Shown here in pieces: positions 27,324 through 35,917 of a stretch of 64,000 nucleotides of DNA; positions within the stretch are counted from its first letter, which is position 1, and every line of letters begins with the position of its first letter. The DNA is from Oscillospiraceae bacterium (GTDB lineage Bacteria; Bacillota; Clostridia; Oscillospirales; Acutalibacteraceae). The DNA lies in the NCBI GenBank assembly GCA_015065765.1, contig SVPP01000001.1:124001-188000 (forward strand), written 5' to 3'. The notes below the pieces were generated by a model, which searched no databases, had not been told where the DNA came from, and worked only from the letters and a program-made list of their open reading frames with translations. The position numbers and the translations under genes are program-made.

Positions 27324-29149
27324 GTTGCATTAACCTCCTCACTGTAATTAGAGGCCTGCATATTGAACATTTCAGCGTATGCTCCGCCCTTTTGCATTAG
27401 TTCCTCGTGTGTGCCCGATTCAATGATTGTGCCGTTTCCAAAAACAAAAATTTTATCTGAAAGAACTGCACTTGAAAGCCTGTGAGAGATAAAAATAACA
27501 CTTTTATTCTCAGTTTCGGCAATAATGCTTTCATACATCTTATATTCGGCAATGGGATCAAGTGCTGAGGACGGCTCATCAAGTATCGCAAGATTATAAT
27601 CACGCGCAAACATTCTTGCCGCAGCAATTTTTTGCTGTTCACCGCCTGAAAGACCTGTACCTTTGTCATCAAACTCTCTTGTAATTACAGTTTTGCCTTT
27701 CATGGGAAGTCTGGAAATCTTATCATAAACACCGCTTTTTTTAAGTGAAGTTTTTGAAAGATATTCATCAGCATCATTTTCAATTTCGTGGCAGAGAACA
27801 TTCTCCTCAACAGACAACGCATAAACCTTATAGTTCTGAAAAACAGTCGCAAGACGTCTTCTGATAGAATTGATATCGTATTCAAGAATGTTCTTACCGT
27901 TATATAAAATTTCACCATCTGTAGGATCATAAAAGCGAAGCAGAAGTTTAACGAAAGTTGTTTTTCCTGCACCGTTATGACCGACAATTGCTACTCTGTC
28001 TTCTTTACAGATTTTCAGAGACACATTTTCAAGTGAATACTTTTCAGCCGCAGGATATCTGAAGGAAACATTTCTGAACTCAATTGACTCAAATTCATCC
28101 GCTTCCTTTTCACTGCCTGTAACAACAGGCTGAAAATCAAAAAACTCTTTAAGATATCCGAAAAATAATGATATTTTCTGCATCTGAGATGCACAAGAGA
28201 TACATTCATTTATGACGGAATTCAGATTTCCTACCGCTGTCATAACTACAGAAAAATCCGACAGAGGTAAATTTCTTTTTACAACAAATCTGTAACAAGT
28301 ATAAAGATATGTAGCCGCAATGGGAAACGATTCACTGAAAGAGCTGACAACAAAATCTAAAATTGCCACTCTCAGACCATATTTTCTGATAATTTCTCTG
28401 TTATTCTCAACAGCTCTTTTCATTTTCCGATACATTACACTGAAAATATCGGATGTACGCATATCTTTGGAGAAATCGCGGAGAAACACTGTACGTTGAA
28501 CATAAGATTTTTCCCTGCGATTAAGTGTCATTTCCTTATCTTTTTTGATTTCAAGTTTATTTTTGTATCCCAGAACAAAGAATACAAGAATCAGCATTGA
28601 TATGATAAACAGAAGTTTGGGATCAATTGTAACAATATAAAAAATCAGGAAAACTCCCGTTATCGTGCTCGAAACAAATCTTGCTACGTAGAAACAGAAA
28701 TCAACATATCTTTTATTTGTTACAATTTCTGTTGCCCTGGTATAAATATCATAAAATTCAGGATTTTCAAAACACTCAATATCAACTCTACCGGCTTGTC
28801 TGAAGATTTTTTTATTCAGTGAATGATAAATTTTTCTGTTACACAAAGTAATGTAGTAATCACTGAACATTTCAAGAGCTTTTGCAATGACACCTGCAAC
28901 AACAAAAACAAATACCATAATCATATATTCTTTGAATGAGCTTTTGCGTTCTATAAGTCCCAATAAAACACGAAGGAACAAAATCTGCTGAATAAAATTT
29001 GCAAAAAACCAATATGCAGTCTGTGTTAATGTCATCATCGGAATTGCCAGCGGCGATGCAGATGAAACAACTTTAAGGGCATAGATCAAATTTTTTAAGC
29101 TTTCAAAAGACTTTTTGTTTTCAGCTTTTTCATTGTTCATTCCGATCAC
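27320..29149 (-). CDS. ABC transporter permease/ATP-binding protein, first subunit
   Basis: A 609-residue half-transporter, partner of the downstream gene. It has a membrane domain (about 40-320) and an ATPase with Walker A GHNGAGKTT, signature LSGGEQQKIAAARMF, Walker B AILDEPSSALDP and SHRLS. The two subunits share the rare NGAGKTT form of Walker A and similar C-termini (GGAYAEMFNMQA versus GGKYAEMFSLQA), which suggests they arose by duplication. The export substrate is unknown. Confidence 0.9.
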   Translation of the reverse strand: MIGMNNEKAENKKSFESLKNLIYALKVVSSASPLAIPMMTLTQTAYWFFANFIQQILFLRVLLGLIERKSSFKEYMIMVFVFVVAGVIAKALEMFSDYYITLCNRKIYHSLNKKIFRQAGRVDIECFENPEFYDIYTRATEIVTNKRYVDFCFYVARFVSSTITGVFLIFYIVTIDPKLLFIISMLILVFFVLGYKNKLEIKKDKEMTLNRREKSYVQRTVFLRDFSKDMRTSDIFSVMYRKMKRAVENNREIIRKYGLRVAILDFVVSSFSESFPIAATYLYTCYRFVVKRNLPLSDFSVVMTAVGNLNSVINECISCASQMQKISLFFGYLKEFFDFQPVVTGSEKEADEFESIEFRNVSFRYPAAEKYSLENVSLKICKEDRVAIVGHNGAGKTTFVKLLLRFYDPTDGEILYNGKNILEYDINSIRRRLATVFQNYKVYALSVEENVLCHEIENDADEYLSKTSLKKSGVYDKISRLPMKGKTVITREFDDKGTGLSGGEQQKIAAARMFARDYNLAILDEPSSALDPIAEYKMYESIIAETENKSVIFISHRLSSAVLSDKIFVFGNGTIIESGTHEELMQKGGAYAEMFNMQASNYSEEVNAT

Positions 29150-29218
29150 CTCTGTTTAGAAAAATTTTTAAAAATTCATTGTAACATATTTTCCGACTTG
29201 ATCACAAAACTAACAATT

Positions 29219-29247
29219 ATTTTAACATTTTTTATCTCTTGTGTCAA
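29219..29247 (-). promoter_or_regulatory. Probable ABC operon promoter
   Basis: TTGACA (29247-29242) on the minus strand, with an A/T-rich -10 about 17 bases downstream (near 29220). The -10 is not a clean match. Confidence 0.5.
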
Positions 29248-29258
29248 CTTCAGATACC

Positions 29259-29287
29259 TTGACAATATTACTCAAATAAACAATAAT
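29259..29287 (+). promoter_or_regulatory. clc promoter
   Basis: TTGACA (29259-29264), 17-base spacer and AATAAT (29282-29287). It diverges from the ABC promoter. The leader to the start is about 20 bases. Confidence 0.65.
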
Positions 29288-29312
29288 TCCCTCATCAGGA
29301 GATGAAAAACAG

Positions 29313-30578
29313 ATGTCAGAAAAAATCAAAGAAAAACTTAATTTTCAGAAAATTTTACAAAATCCTGTCATTTTTATAAAATGGTTACTGATTTCAGTTT
29401 TTATGGGAATTTTTGCCGGTGCTGCAGGCGTGTTGTTCTATTATGCAATACATTTTGCAAACGATTTCAGATACGAACATCCGTGGCTCATTTATCTGCT
29501 TCCCGCAGGCGGTCTTGTCATAGCTTTTTTATATCACATATGCAAAATGGATAACGACAAAGGCACTGATGCAGTAATTTCAGCTGCAAGAGGAGAAAAA
29601 AATCTTTCCATATTAGTAGCACCGCTAATTTTTATAGCCAGTACAATTACCCACCTTTTAGGCGGCTCTGCAGGTAAAGAAGGTGCAGCGCTTCAAATCG
29701 GCGGTTCAATTGCATCAGGATTTGCAAAAATATTCAGACTCAACGAAAATGACAAAAAAACAATTATCCTGTGCGGCATGAGTGCTGTTTTTGCAGCAAT
29801 CTTCGGAACTCCTGTAACGGCAGCAGTATTTGCAATGGAAATAATAAGTGTCGGAGTAATACAGATTTCTGCTATAGTTCCTTGCACAATTTCAGCCATT
29901 ATCGGTGCAAAGCTTGCCGTTGTCTGCTCCATTGCACCGACAAGCTTTGAGTTTTCCGGAATTCCTGAATTTACTGTAGCATCAATTTTTAAGGTAATTA
30001 TTATATCTGTCCTCTGTGCACTACTCAGCGTGATTTTTTGCTCGGCGATTCACAAAACACATTACCTTTATGAAAAACTCTTGCCTAACCATTATTTAAG
30101 AATAGCAGTCGGAGGCGTGATTATAGTAATCCTCACCCTTATCGTCGGTTCACAAGACTACAACGGTGCAGGAATGTCAGTTGTTGAAAATGCATTTACA
30201 GGTAATTCAGGATACGAAGCGTTTATTTTAAAAATCATCTTTACCGCTCTCACACTTGGTGCAGGCTACAGAGGCGGTGAAATCGTTCCTGTTTTCTTCA
30301 CCGGTGCAACCTTCGGCAATGTTGCAGGAAGAATTCTTAACCTCTCACCTTCTTTTAGTGCAGGAATCGGACTAGTTTCCCTCTTTTGCGGTGTTTCAAA
30401 CTGTCCCCTCACTTCAGTTATTATGAGCGTTGAACTTTTCGGCAGTGAAGGCATTGTATATTTTCTTATTTCGTGTGCTCTGAGTTATATGCTCTCAGGC
30501 AATTACAGCCTGTATCACGATAAGCGCTTTCTTCTTTCAGAGCTGTACGCTGATTCTTTTGATAAAAAAGCTATATAA
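29313..30578 (+). CDS. ClC-family chloride (or fluoride) channel/antiporter
   Basis: A 421-residue ClC membrane protein with about ten helices. The central motif is GGSAGKEGAALQIGG, where classical ClC proteins read GKxGP, and GTPVTAAVFAMEI follows. The first ion-binding loop reads GTDAVIS rather than GSGIPE, placing it in a divergent ClC branch. Ion and coupling type cannot be fixed. It has no CBS domains and its own promoter. AGGAGATG precedes the ATG. It lies upstream of a sugar isomerase operon with no clear link. Confidence 0.88.
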   Translation: MSEKIKEKLNFQKILQNPVIFIKWLLISVFMGIFAGAAGVLFYYAIHFANDFRYEHPWLIYLLPAGGLVIAFLYHICKMDNDKGTDAVISAARGEKNLSILVAPLIFIASTITHLLGGSAGKEGAALQIGGSIASGFAKIFRLNENDKKTIILCGMSAVFAAIFGTPVTAAVFAMEIISVGVIQISAIVPCTISAIIGAKLAVVCSIAPTSFEFSGIPEFTVASIFKVIIISVLCALLSVIFCSAIHKTHYLYEKLLPNHYLRIAVGGVIIVILTLIVGSQDYNGAGMSVVENAFTGNSGYEAFILKIIFTALTLGAGYRGGEIVPVFFTGATFGNVAGRILNLSPSFSAGIGLVSLFCGVSNCPLTSVIMSVELFGSEGIVYFLISCALSYMLSGNYSLYHDKRFLLSELYADSFDKKAI

Positions 30579-30594
30579 TTTGTTTGAAAAATTA

Positions 30595-30623
30595 TTGAAA
30601 TCCACGATATAATGTGGTATGAT
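30595..30623 (+). promoter_or_regulatory. Promoter of the isomerase/oxidoreductase pair
   Basis: TTGAAA (30595-30600), 17-base spacer and TATGAT (30618-30623), about 30 bases before the 30655 start. Confidence 0.7.
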
Positions 30624-30654
30624 GATAAAAAAGCACAGAAAGTAGTGATTTATA

Positions 30655-31488
30655 ATGAAAAAATTCCCTGTTGCTCTCCAGCTTTATTCCGTAAGAGATA
30701 ATATGGCTGAAGATTTTGAGGGTACACTAAAAAAAGTAAAAGAACTGGGCTATGAAGGCGTAGAGTTTGCAGGTCTTTTTGAAAAAAGTGCAGACGAGGT
30801 GAAGAATCTCGTCGATGCAATCGGTCTTACACCGATTTCTGCTCATGTTCCTTATGCTGACATGGTAGAAGACACTGAAAAAGTTCTTTCAGATTACGCA
30901 AAAATCGGATGTAAATTCGTTGTTATTCCCTACATGACTGAGGAATACCGTCCCGGTGCTGAAAAGTTCGATGAACTTATTGCGAACATCAAGGTTATCG
31001 GCACAAAAGCAAAGGAACTCGGCATGACACTTCTCTATCACAACCATGATTTTGAGTTTGTAAAAATCGGTGAAGAGTACGGTCTTGACGTTCTTTATGC
31101 ATCGGTTGATGCTGATATTTTCAAAACTGAGCTTGATACATGCTGGGTAAATGTCGGCGGTGAAAACCCCGCAGAATATATTCTCAAATATTCAGGCAGA
31201 AGTCCTGTTGTTCACCTTAAAGACTTTGTTATTAACGGTGAACAAAAAGGTTCACTCTATAAGCTTATCGGTATTGACGATGAAGAAGAAGCATCGGATG
31301 CTGAAGAAGGTTTTGCATTCAGACCTGTCGGCTACGGCTGTCAGGATTTCGCTGCTATTCTGGAAGCAAGTGAAAAAGCCGGAGCTGAGTGGGTTGTTGT
31401 TGAACAGGATGATGCAACAATGGGCAAAACTCCCCTTGAGAGTGCTGAAATGAGCCGTAATTATCTTAAAGATAATTTTGGTATATAA
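30655..31488 (+). CDS. Sugar phosphate isomerase/epimerase (AP-endonuclease 2 superfamily)
   Basis: A 277-residue TIM-barrel protein of the xylose-isomerase-like family that includes IolE, IolI and hydroxypyruvate isomerases. Features are ALQLYSVRDNM at the start, ELGYEGVEFAG, ISAHVPYADM, LYHNHDFEF (metal ligand His), LDTCWVNVGG and VVHLKDF. Glu and His residues of these blocks form the usual metal centre. The substrate is not identifiable. It is 34 bases before a Gfo/Idh/MocA oxidoreductase, a pairing typical of inositol or unusual-sugar catabolism. Confidence 0.9.
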   Translation: MKKFPVALQLYSVRDNMAEDFEGTLKKVKELGYEGVEFAGLFEKSADEVKNLVDAIGLTPISAHVPYADMVEDTEKVLSDYAKIGCKFVVIPYMTEEYRPGAEKFDELIANIKVIGTKAKELGMTLLYHNHDFEFVKIGEEYGLDVLYASVDADIFKTELDTCWVNVGGENPAEYILKYSGRSPVVHLKDFVINGEQKGSLYKLIGIDDEEEASDAEEGFAFRPVGYGCQDFAAILEASEKAGAEWVVVEQDDATMGKTPLESAEMSRNYLKDNFGI

Positions 31489-31522
31489 ACAAAAATCCTT
31501 ATTAAAAGCGAGGTACATAAAA

Positions 31523-32674
31523 ATGGCAACTGAAGAAAAAGTAAACATTCTTGACGAATTCAAAGTCAAGCACGAAAAAAATGAAATCGACACAAGCAAA
31601 AAGCTTAAAGTAGGTATCATCGGTACAGGCTGGATTGCTGATGCTCATATGGAAGAATACCTTAAAATGCCTGATATCGAGTTTGTAGGTGCTGCTGACC
31701 TTATACCCGGAAAAGCTGATGCTTTCCTTGAAAAATGGGGCGTAAAAGGCGCAAGAACTTATCTTTCTCACAAAGAACTTCTTGATAACGAAGAGCTTGA
31801 TGCTGTAAGCGTTTGTACATACAACGCAACACATGCTGAATGTACAATCTACGCTCTTGAAAAAGGTGTTAACGTACTTCTTGAGAAACCCATGTGCGTT
31901 ACAACAGAAGAAGCTGTTGCTATCTGCAAGGCTGAAAAAGCAAGTGGCAAAATCGTATCTGTTGGTTTCCAGCCCAGATTTGACGAAAACATGAAAATGA
32001 TCAAAGAAATCGTTGAATCAGGTGAACTTGGCGAGGTTTATTACATCCAGACAGGCGGCGGCAGAAGACGCGGTATCCCCACTCCCTTCGGTACATCTTT
32101 CATTGAAGAAGAAACTGCCGGTATCGGTGCTCTCGGTGACATCGGTTGCTATTCACTTGATATGCTTCTTAACGCTATCGGCTATCCCAAGCCCCTTACA
32201 GTTACAGGTTATAAATCAGACTTCTTCGGCAAGGCTGATGACTATGAACACAAAGATGTATTCGGCGTTGATGACTTTGCAGCAGCTTTTGTTCGTCTTG
32301 AAGGTGGAATTATCCTTGACTTCCGTATTTCATGGGCAATGAATATGGACACATGTGGCGACGCTCTTATCCTCGGTAAAAAAGCCGGTCTCAGAATCCC
32401 CTCAACAGAATGCTGGAACGGCTCAATCGGCGGTCCTCTTAAGATTTACCGCAACATCGGTTCAAGCGAAGTCTGCACAGAAATACCCGAAAAGAACAAT
32501 GACGGTGAAGGTAACTTCTACAAGAAAATCCGTTCATTCCTTGATGCTGTCAAGACAGGTGGTCCCGCACCTGTTCCCACAAGCCAGATTCTTTACAATC
32601 AGGCAATTATTGACGGTATCTGCAAATCAGCTAACCTCGGTCACGAAATCGAAATCGAGATTCCTGAAGTATAA
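31523..32674 (+). CDS. Gfo/Idh/MocA-family oxidoreductase
   Basis: A 383-residue NAD(P)-dependent sugar dehydrogenase. The Rossmann motif GIIGTGWIADAH lies near residue 33, EKPMCVT is the conserved catalytic-lysine loop, and GDIGCYSLD is the second-domain motif. ATG 31523 follows a GCGAGGT site. Together with the preceding isomerase it may oxidise then rearrange a cyclitol or hexose. No transporter or transcription factor for the substrate is adjacent. Confidence 0.92.
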   Translation: MATEEKVNILDEFKVKHEKNEIDTSKKLKVGIIGTGWIADAHMEEYLKMPDIEFVGAADLIPGKADAFLEKWGVKGARTYLSHKELLDNEELDAVSVCTYNATHAECTIYALEKGVNVLLEKPMCVTTEEAVAICKAEKASGKIVSVGFQPRFDENMKMIKEIVESGELGEVYYIQTGGGRRRGIPTPFGTSFIEEETAGIGALGDIGCYSLDMLLNAIGYPKPLTVTGYKSDFFGKADDYEHKDVFGVDDFAAAFVRLEGGIILDFRISWAMNMDTCGDALILGKKAGLRIPSTECWNGSIGGPLKIYRNIGSSEVCTEIPEKNNDGEGNFYKKIRSFLDAVKTGGPAPVPTSQILYNQAIIDGICKSANLGHEIEIEIPEV

Positions 32675-32689
32675 GTTATATAAAAAATT

Positions 32690-32715
32690 ATACTCTCTGA
32701 GAAATCAGAGAGTAT
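32690..32715. terminator. Bidirectional terminator
   Basis: An 11-bp stem ATACTCTCTGA / TCAGAGAGTAT (32690-32700, 32705-32715) with GAAA loop and flanking T/A runs. Its right arm covers the last codons of the convergent YaiI gene. Confidence 0.92.
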
Positions 32716-33154
32716 TTTTTATACTTGAAAATATTTTCTTGAGTGACTTCAGAAAAGCGTCATCCTGCTCCTTTGTTCTCTTTGACGGGCCTTTAGTTCT
32801 GCCGCCTCCCATACGGATTTTTTTCGACAGATGTCTTTGTTCAAGGAGTGAACCGATATTGAACTCGTTGAAAATCAATCCGTTCTGATTGAGTACATAT
32901 GCTTTCTTAGCAAGACACATTGCAGCGAGACCATAGTCCTGCGTGACGACTATATCCCCTGCTTTCACAAGATTTACAAGAGCAAAATCAGCACTGTCAG
33001 CACCTTTTGAAACAACAATAGTTCTTGCACCATCCCTTTCAATCAGATGGGAAGTATCACAAAGAAGTATACACTCATCAACATCATTTTCTTTTGCACA
33101 CCTGAGTGCAATATCCACAACGGGACACGCATCTGCATCAACTAACAATTTCAT
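32705..33154 (-). CDS. YaiI/YqxD family protein
   Basis: A 149-residue member of the conserved UPF0178 family with a PIN-like fold. MKLLVDADACPV is the diagnostic start; VVSKGADSADF and the IVTQDYGLA acidic block follow, and RMGGGRTKGP is the C-terminal motif. Acidic residues suggest metal-dependent nuclease activity, but the role is not established. The stop codon is inside the shared terminator stem. Confidence 0.9.
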   Translation of the reverse strand: MKLLVDADACPVVDIALRCAKENDVDECILLCDTSHLIERDGARTIVVSKGADSADFALVNLVKAGDIVVTQDYGLAAMCLAKKAYVLNQNGLIFNEFNIGSLLEQRHLSKKIRMGGGRTKGPSKRTKEQDDAFLKSLKKIFSSIKNTL

Positions 33155-33214
33155 TTTTAATCACCTTATATATTCTATCATAATTTTTTAAATAATGCAA
33201 AAATTTCCCATTAC

Positions 33215-33243
33215 TTGAACACAAGTAAAAAGTGTGGTATTAT
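33215..33243 (+). promoter_or_regulatory. Glycerate kinase promoter
   Basis: TTGAAC (33215-33220), 17-base spacer and TATTAT (33238-33243). It overlaps the small inverted repeat ACTTG-AACA-CAAGT. Confidence 0.7.
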
Positions 33244-33262
33244 TAACATGGTGGTGATTAAT

Positions 33263-34399
33263 ATGAACATAGTGGTGGCTATAGATTCTTTCAAAGGTAG
33301 TCTTACATCACTTGAGGCTGGAAACGCAGTAAAAAGCGGAATTCTTAGAGCAGAACAAGATGCTGCTGTCCACGTTTTTCCTTTAGCTGACGGCGGTGAA
33401 GGCACAACAGAAGCTTTAGTTCTGGCTTTGAACGGTAAGAAGATTCAGCTGACAGTCACCGGACCTTTGTTCAAGCCAATAAAAAGTGAATATGTCATAA
33501 TCAAAAATGATACTGCTGTTATTGAAATGTCAAAAGCTGCTGGACTCACACTTGTTCCTCATGGTTTACGTAATCCTCTTGAAACAACAACACTCGGTGT
33601 TGGCGAAATGATAAAAGATGCAATAAACAGAGGTTGCAGAAATTTTATCATCGGTATCGGCGGCAGTGCTACAAATGACGGTGGTATCGGAATGCTCACA
33701 GCTTTAGGATTTGTATTTCACGATGAAAATGGAAATGAAATCACACCTAATGCAAAGGGGCTTGAAAATCTGAATGAAATCAGAGCAAACAACTCATTAA
33801 AGTTACTGTCAGCATGCCATTTCAGAGTAGCTTGTGATGTCACCAATCCTCTTTGCGGTGAAAACGGCTGCAGTGCAGTTTTCGCTATGCAAAAAGGTGC
33901 AACTGAAGACATGATAAAGCGAATGGATTTTTCACTAAAAAAATACGCCATTCTTTCAAAAAAGATTTCAGAAAAAGCTCACATTGATTTTCCCGGTGCC
34001 GGTGCTGCTGGAGGCTTAGGTTTCGCTTTCAACACCTTCCTTAATGCTGATCTTCAATCGGGAATTGACATTATTATAAACGAAATCGGTCTTGAGAAAT
34101 ACATAAAAAATGCAGATCTGGTTGTCACCGGTGAAGGCAGACTTGATTTTCAGACAGTTATGGGAAAAGCACCACACGGTGTTGCAAAAATTGCAAAGAA
34201 ATATAATAAGAAGGTCATAGCTTTTTCAGGAATAATCGGTGACGGTGCAGAAAAATGCAACGAAAACGGAATTGATGCATTCTTCCCCATTTTAAGAAAA
34301 ATTATTTCAACTGATGATGCACTTGACAAGAAAATTGCCACTGAAAATCTTTCTGAAACTGCATATCAGGTCTTCAGATTAATAAATATATTTAAATAA
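33263..34399 (+). CDS. glxK: Glycerate kinase
   Basis: A 378-residue glycerate kinase of the GarK/GlxK class, which phosphorylates glycerate for entry into glycolysis. The start MNIVVAIDSFKGSLTSLEAG, PLADGGEGTTEAL, the glycine-rich GIGGSATNDGGIG and VVTGEGRLDFQT are family signatures. ATG 33263 is chosen with GGTGGTGA 5 bases upstream, and the longer frame to 33215 overlaps the promoter. It is followed after 12 bases by a propeller-like protein gene. The symbol could equally be garK. Confidence 0.93.
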   Translation: MNIVVAIDSFKGSLTSLEAGNAVKSGILRAEQDAAVHVFPLADGGEGTTEALVLALNGKKIQLTVTGPLFKPIKSEYVIIKNDTAVIEMSKAAGLTLVPHGLRNPLETTTLGVGEMIKDAINRGCRNFIIGIGGSATNDGGIGMLTALGFVFHDENGNEITPNAKGLENLNEIRANNSLKLLSACHFRVACDVTNPLCGENGCSAVFAMQKGATEDMIKRMDFSLKKYAILSKKISEKAHIDFPGAGAAGGLGFAFNTFLNADLQSGIDIIINEIGLEKYIKNADLVVTGEGRLDFQTVMGKAPHGVAKIAKKYNKKVIAFSGIIGDGAEKCNENGIDAFFPILRKIISTDDALDKKIATENLSETAYQVFRLINIFK

Positions 34400-34411
34400 G
34401 GAGTGTTTAAA

Positions 34412-35449
34412 ATGTCTGCAATTTTTTCAAAAATCACATCAATTATTATGTCAATCATTACAGCAATTTCGCTTTTGCCCACTAGCATCGTGAAATTTGT
34501 TACGAGTGATGAAAGTCTTATTGAAAAAATGGTTTTTTCAAATTATAATGAGGTTTCAGAAAAATTCTGCGAAATCCCGGGACTTGATACAGATTTTGTA
34601 CCCCAGGGACTTGCATACAGCGATCGCCTTGATAAAGTTCTTATCTGCGGTTACATGAATGACGGCGGTGCATCGAGAATTTATGTTATTGATCCCGTAA
34701 GCGGTGAATGTGAAAAATATGTAAGCCTTACAGAGACTGACGGCGAAGAATACACAGGTCACTGTGGCGGTATTGCTGCATTTGAAGGAAATGCGTGGGT
34801 AGTTTCAGGAAAATATGCAAGAAGGCTTCCTCTTGATACACTCAGAAACGCTGAAAATGATGCATCTGTTCAGTTTGTTGATAAATTCAATTCAGGAACA
34901 AGAGCATCTTACATCAACTGCTCAAACGGAATTCTCTGGATTGGTGAATACCATAAAAACGGCGATACTTATGTGACAGAAGAGTCTCACCATCTTGTTT
35001 CACCTGACGGAGAAAAGATGAATGCATGGACATGCGGATATGTTCTCGAAAGCGGAAATCCTCAGGGCTTTGACTACAACGGCGCATCAAAAGAAATCGT
35101 AACACCCGGCTATATTCTCGGAACAGAAAGCATGTGTCAAGGCTTTGCTCAGCTTCCTGACGGCAGATTTGTTACAAGTATTTCAGGACAGATTACAAAA
35201 TCTGAGCTCAACACATACAACAATGTTTTGGAAAAAGAACATGACGGTACAGTAACTGTGGGCGAAAATGAAGTCAGAATCTGGTTCCTTGATTCTTCAG
35301 AAAGAGTTTCTTCTCTCAATGCACTCCCCCGTTCTGAAGGTGTTGACTGCTATAACGGCAAGCTTCTTATGCTTTACGAATCAGCAGCACAAAAGATGTT
35401 AGCATCTCAGATAGTCAGAACAGAGTTTATATGGAGTACAGAAATTTAA
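34412..35449 (+). CDS. Secreted or anchored beta-propeller-like protein
   Basis: A 345-residue protein of unknown function. A hydrophobic N-terminal anchor (about residues 5-30) is followed by PGLDTDFVPQGLAYS, then Gly/Asp-rich strand repeats such as NDGGASRIYVIDPVSGE, GHCGGIAAFEGNAWV and NPQGFDYNGASKEIV, typical of a beta-propeller. ATG 34412 is chosen with a GGAG site 7 bases upstream. It is co-transcribed with glycerate kinase. It resembles the gene at 2920-3735 in layout: uncharged hydrophobic start, then a propeller. No enzyme motif is recognised. Confidence 0.75.
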   Translation: MSAIFSKITSIIMSIITAISLLPTSIVKFVTSDESLIEKMVFSNYNEVSEKFCEIPGLDTDFVPQGLAYSDRLDKVLICGYMNDGGASRIYVIDPVSGECEKYVSLTETDGEEYTGHCGGIAAFEGNAWVVSGKYARRLPLDTLRNAENDASVQFVDKFNSGTRASYINCSNGILWIGEYHKNGDTYVTEESHHLVSPDGEKMNAWTCGYVLESGNPQGFDYNGASKEIVTPGYILGTESMCQGFAQLPDGRFVTSISGQITKSELNTYNNVLEKEHDGTVTVGENEVRIWFLDSSERVSSLNALPRSEGVDCYNGKLLMLYESAAQKMLASQIVRTEFIWSTEI

Positions 35450-35455
35450 AATAAC

Positions 35456-35484
35456 TTGATTTACTTTTAAATTTATGTTATCAT
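35456..35484 (+). promoter_or_regulatory. Promoter of the DtxR-like regulator
   Basis: TTGATT (35456-35461), 17-base spacer and TATCAT (35479-35484), about 30 bases before the TTG start. Confidence 0.65.
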
Positions 35485-35514
35485 AATAAAAATATAAATT
35501 AAGGATGAATTGAT

Positions 35515-35880
35515 TTGAAAGTTCTTGAATCCGGCGAAAATTATCTTGAGACAATTCTCATGCTCAATAAACAGAATAACAATGAAACAAGGGCTATTGA
35601 TGTAACAAATGCACTTGGCTTTTCAAAACCTACTGTCAGTGTTATGCTCAAGCAGCTTCGTGAAAACGGATATGTTACCGTAAACGAAAAAGGCTACATT
35701 GCCCTGACAGAAAAAGGTCTTGAAATCGCAAACAAAATTTATGAAAAACACGTAGTGATTGCAAAGGCTTTGATTAAAATCGGAGTTGAGCATGATATTG
35801 CATACAAGGACGCTTGTAAAATTGAACACGATATAAGCGACGAAACATTCACTCAACTTAAAAAATTTCTTGACAAATAA
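35515..35880 (+). CDS. Short DtxR/MntR-family metal-dependent regulator
   Basis: A 121-residue protein with the winged-helix domain (about 1-70: VTNALGFSKPTVSVMLKQL then GYIALTEKG) and the metal-binding dimerisation helix region (about 75-121), but no SH3-like domain. In the metal site the helix reads DACKIEHDIS, that is Cys-x2-Glu-His as in DtxR rather than Glu-x2-Glu-His as in MntR, while the first-helix ligand position is Asn (ENYLETI). TTG 35515 is used, with AAGGATGA 6 bases upstream. It lies near the Mn-riboswitch ATPase, but no operator is proposed. Confidence 0.86.
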   Translation: MKVLESGENYLETILMLNKQNNNETRAIDVTNALGFSKPTVSVMLKQLRENGYVTVNEKGYIALTEKGLEIANKIYEKHVVIAKALIKIGVEHDIAYKDACKIEHDISDETFTQLKKFLDK

Positions 35881-35883
35881 ATT

Positions 35884-35917
35884 TTACCCACAGTTTTGCA
35901 CTGTGGGTAATTTTTTT
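35884..35917. terminator. Bidirectional terminator
   Basis: The stem TTACCCACAGT / ACTGTGGGTAA (35884-35894, 35900-35910) is followed by seven Ts. It lies between the regulator and the convergent serine dehydratase gene. Confidence 0.92.

Noticed and set aside
25524-29149. Lantibiotic export locus
   Set aside because: The ABC pair could export peptides, but there is no precursor, modification or immunity gene beside it.
29150-29312. Fluoride riboswitch ahead of the ClC gene
   Set aside because: The short leader lacks the crcB-motif sequences; only two divergent promoters are seen.
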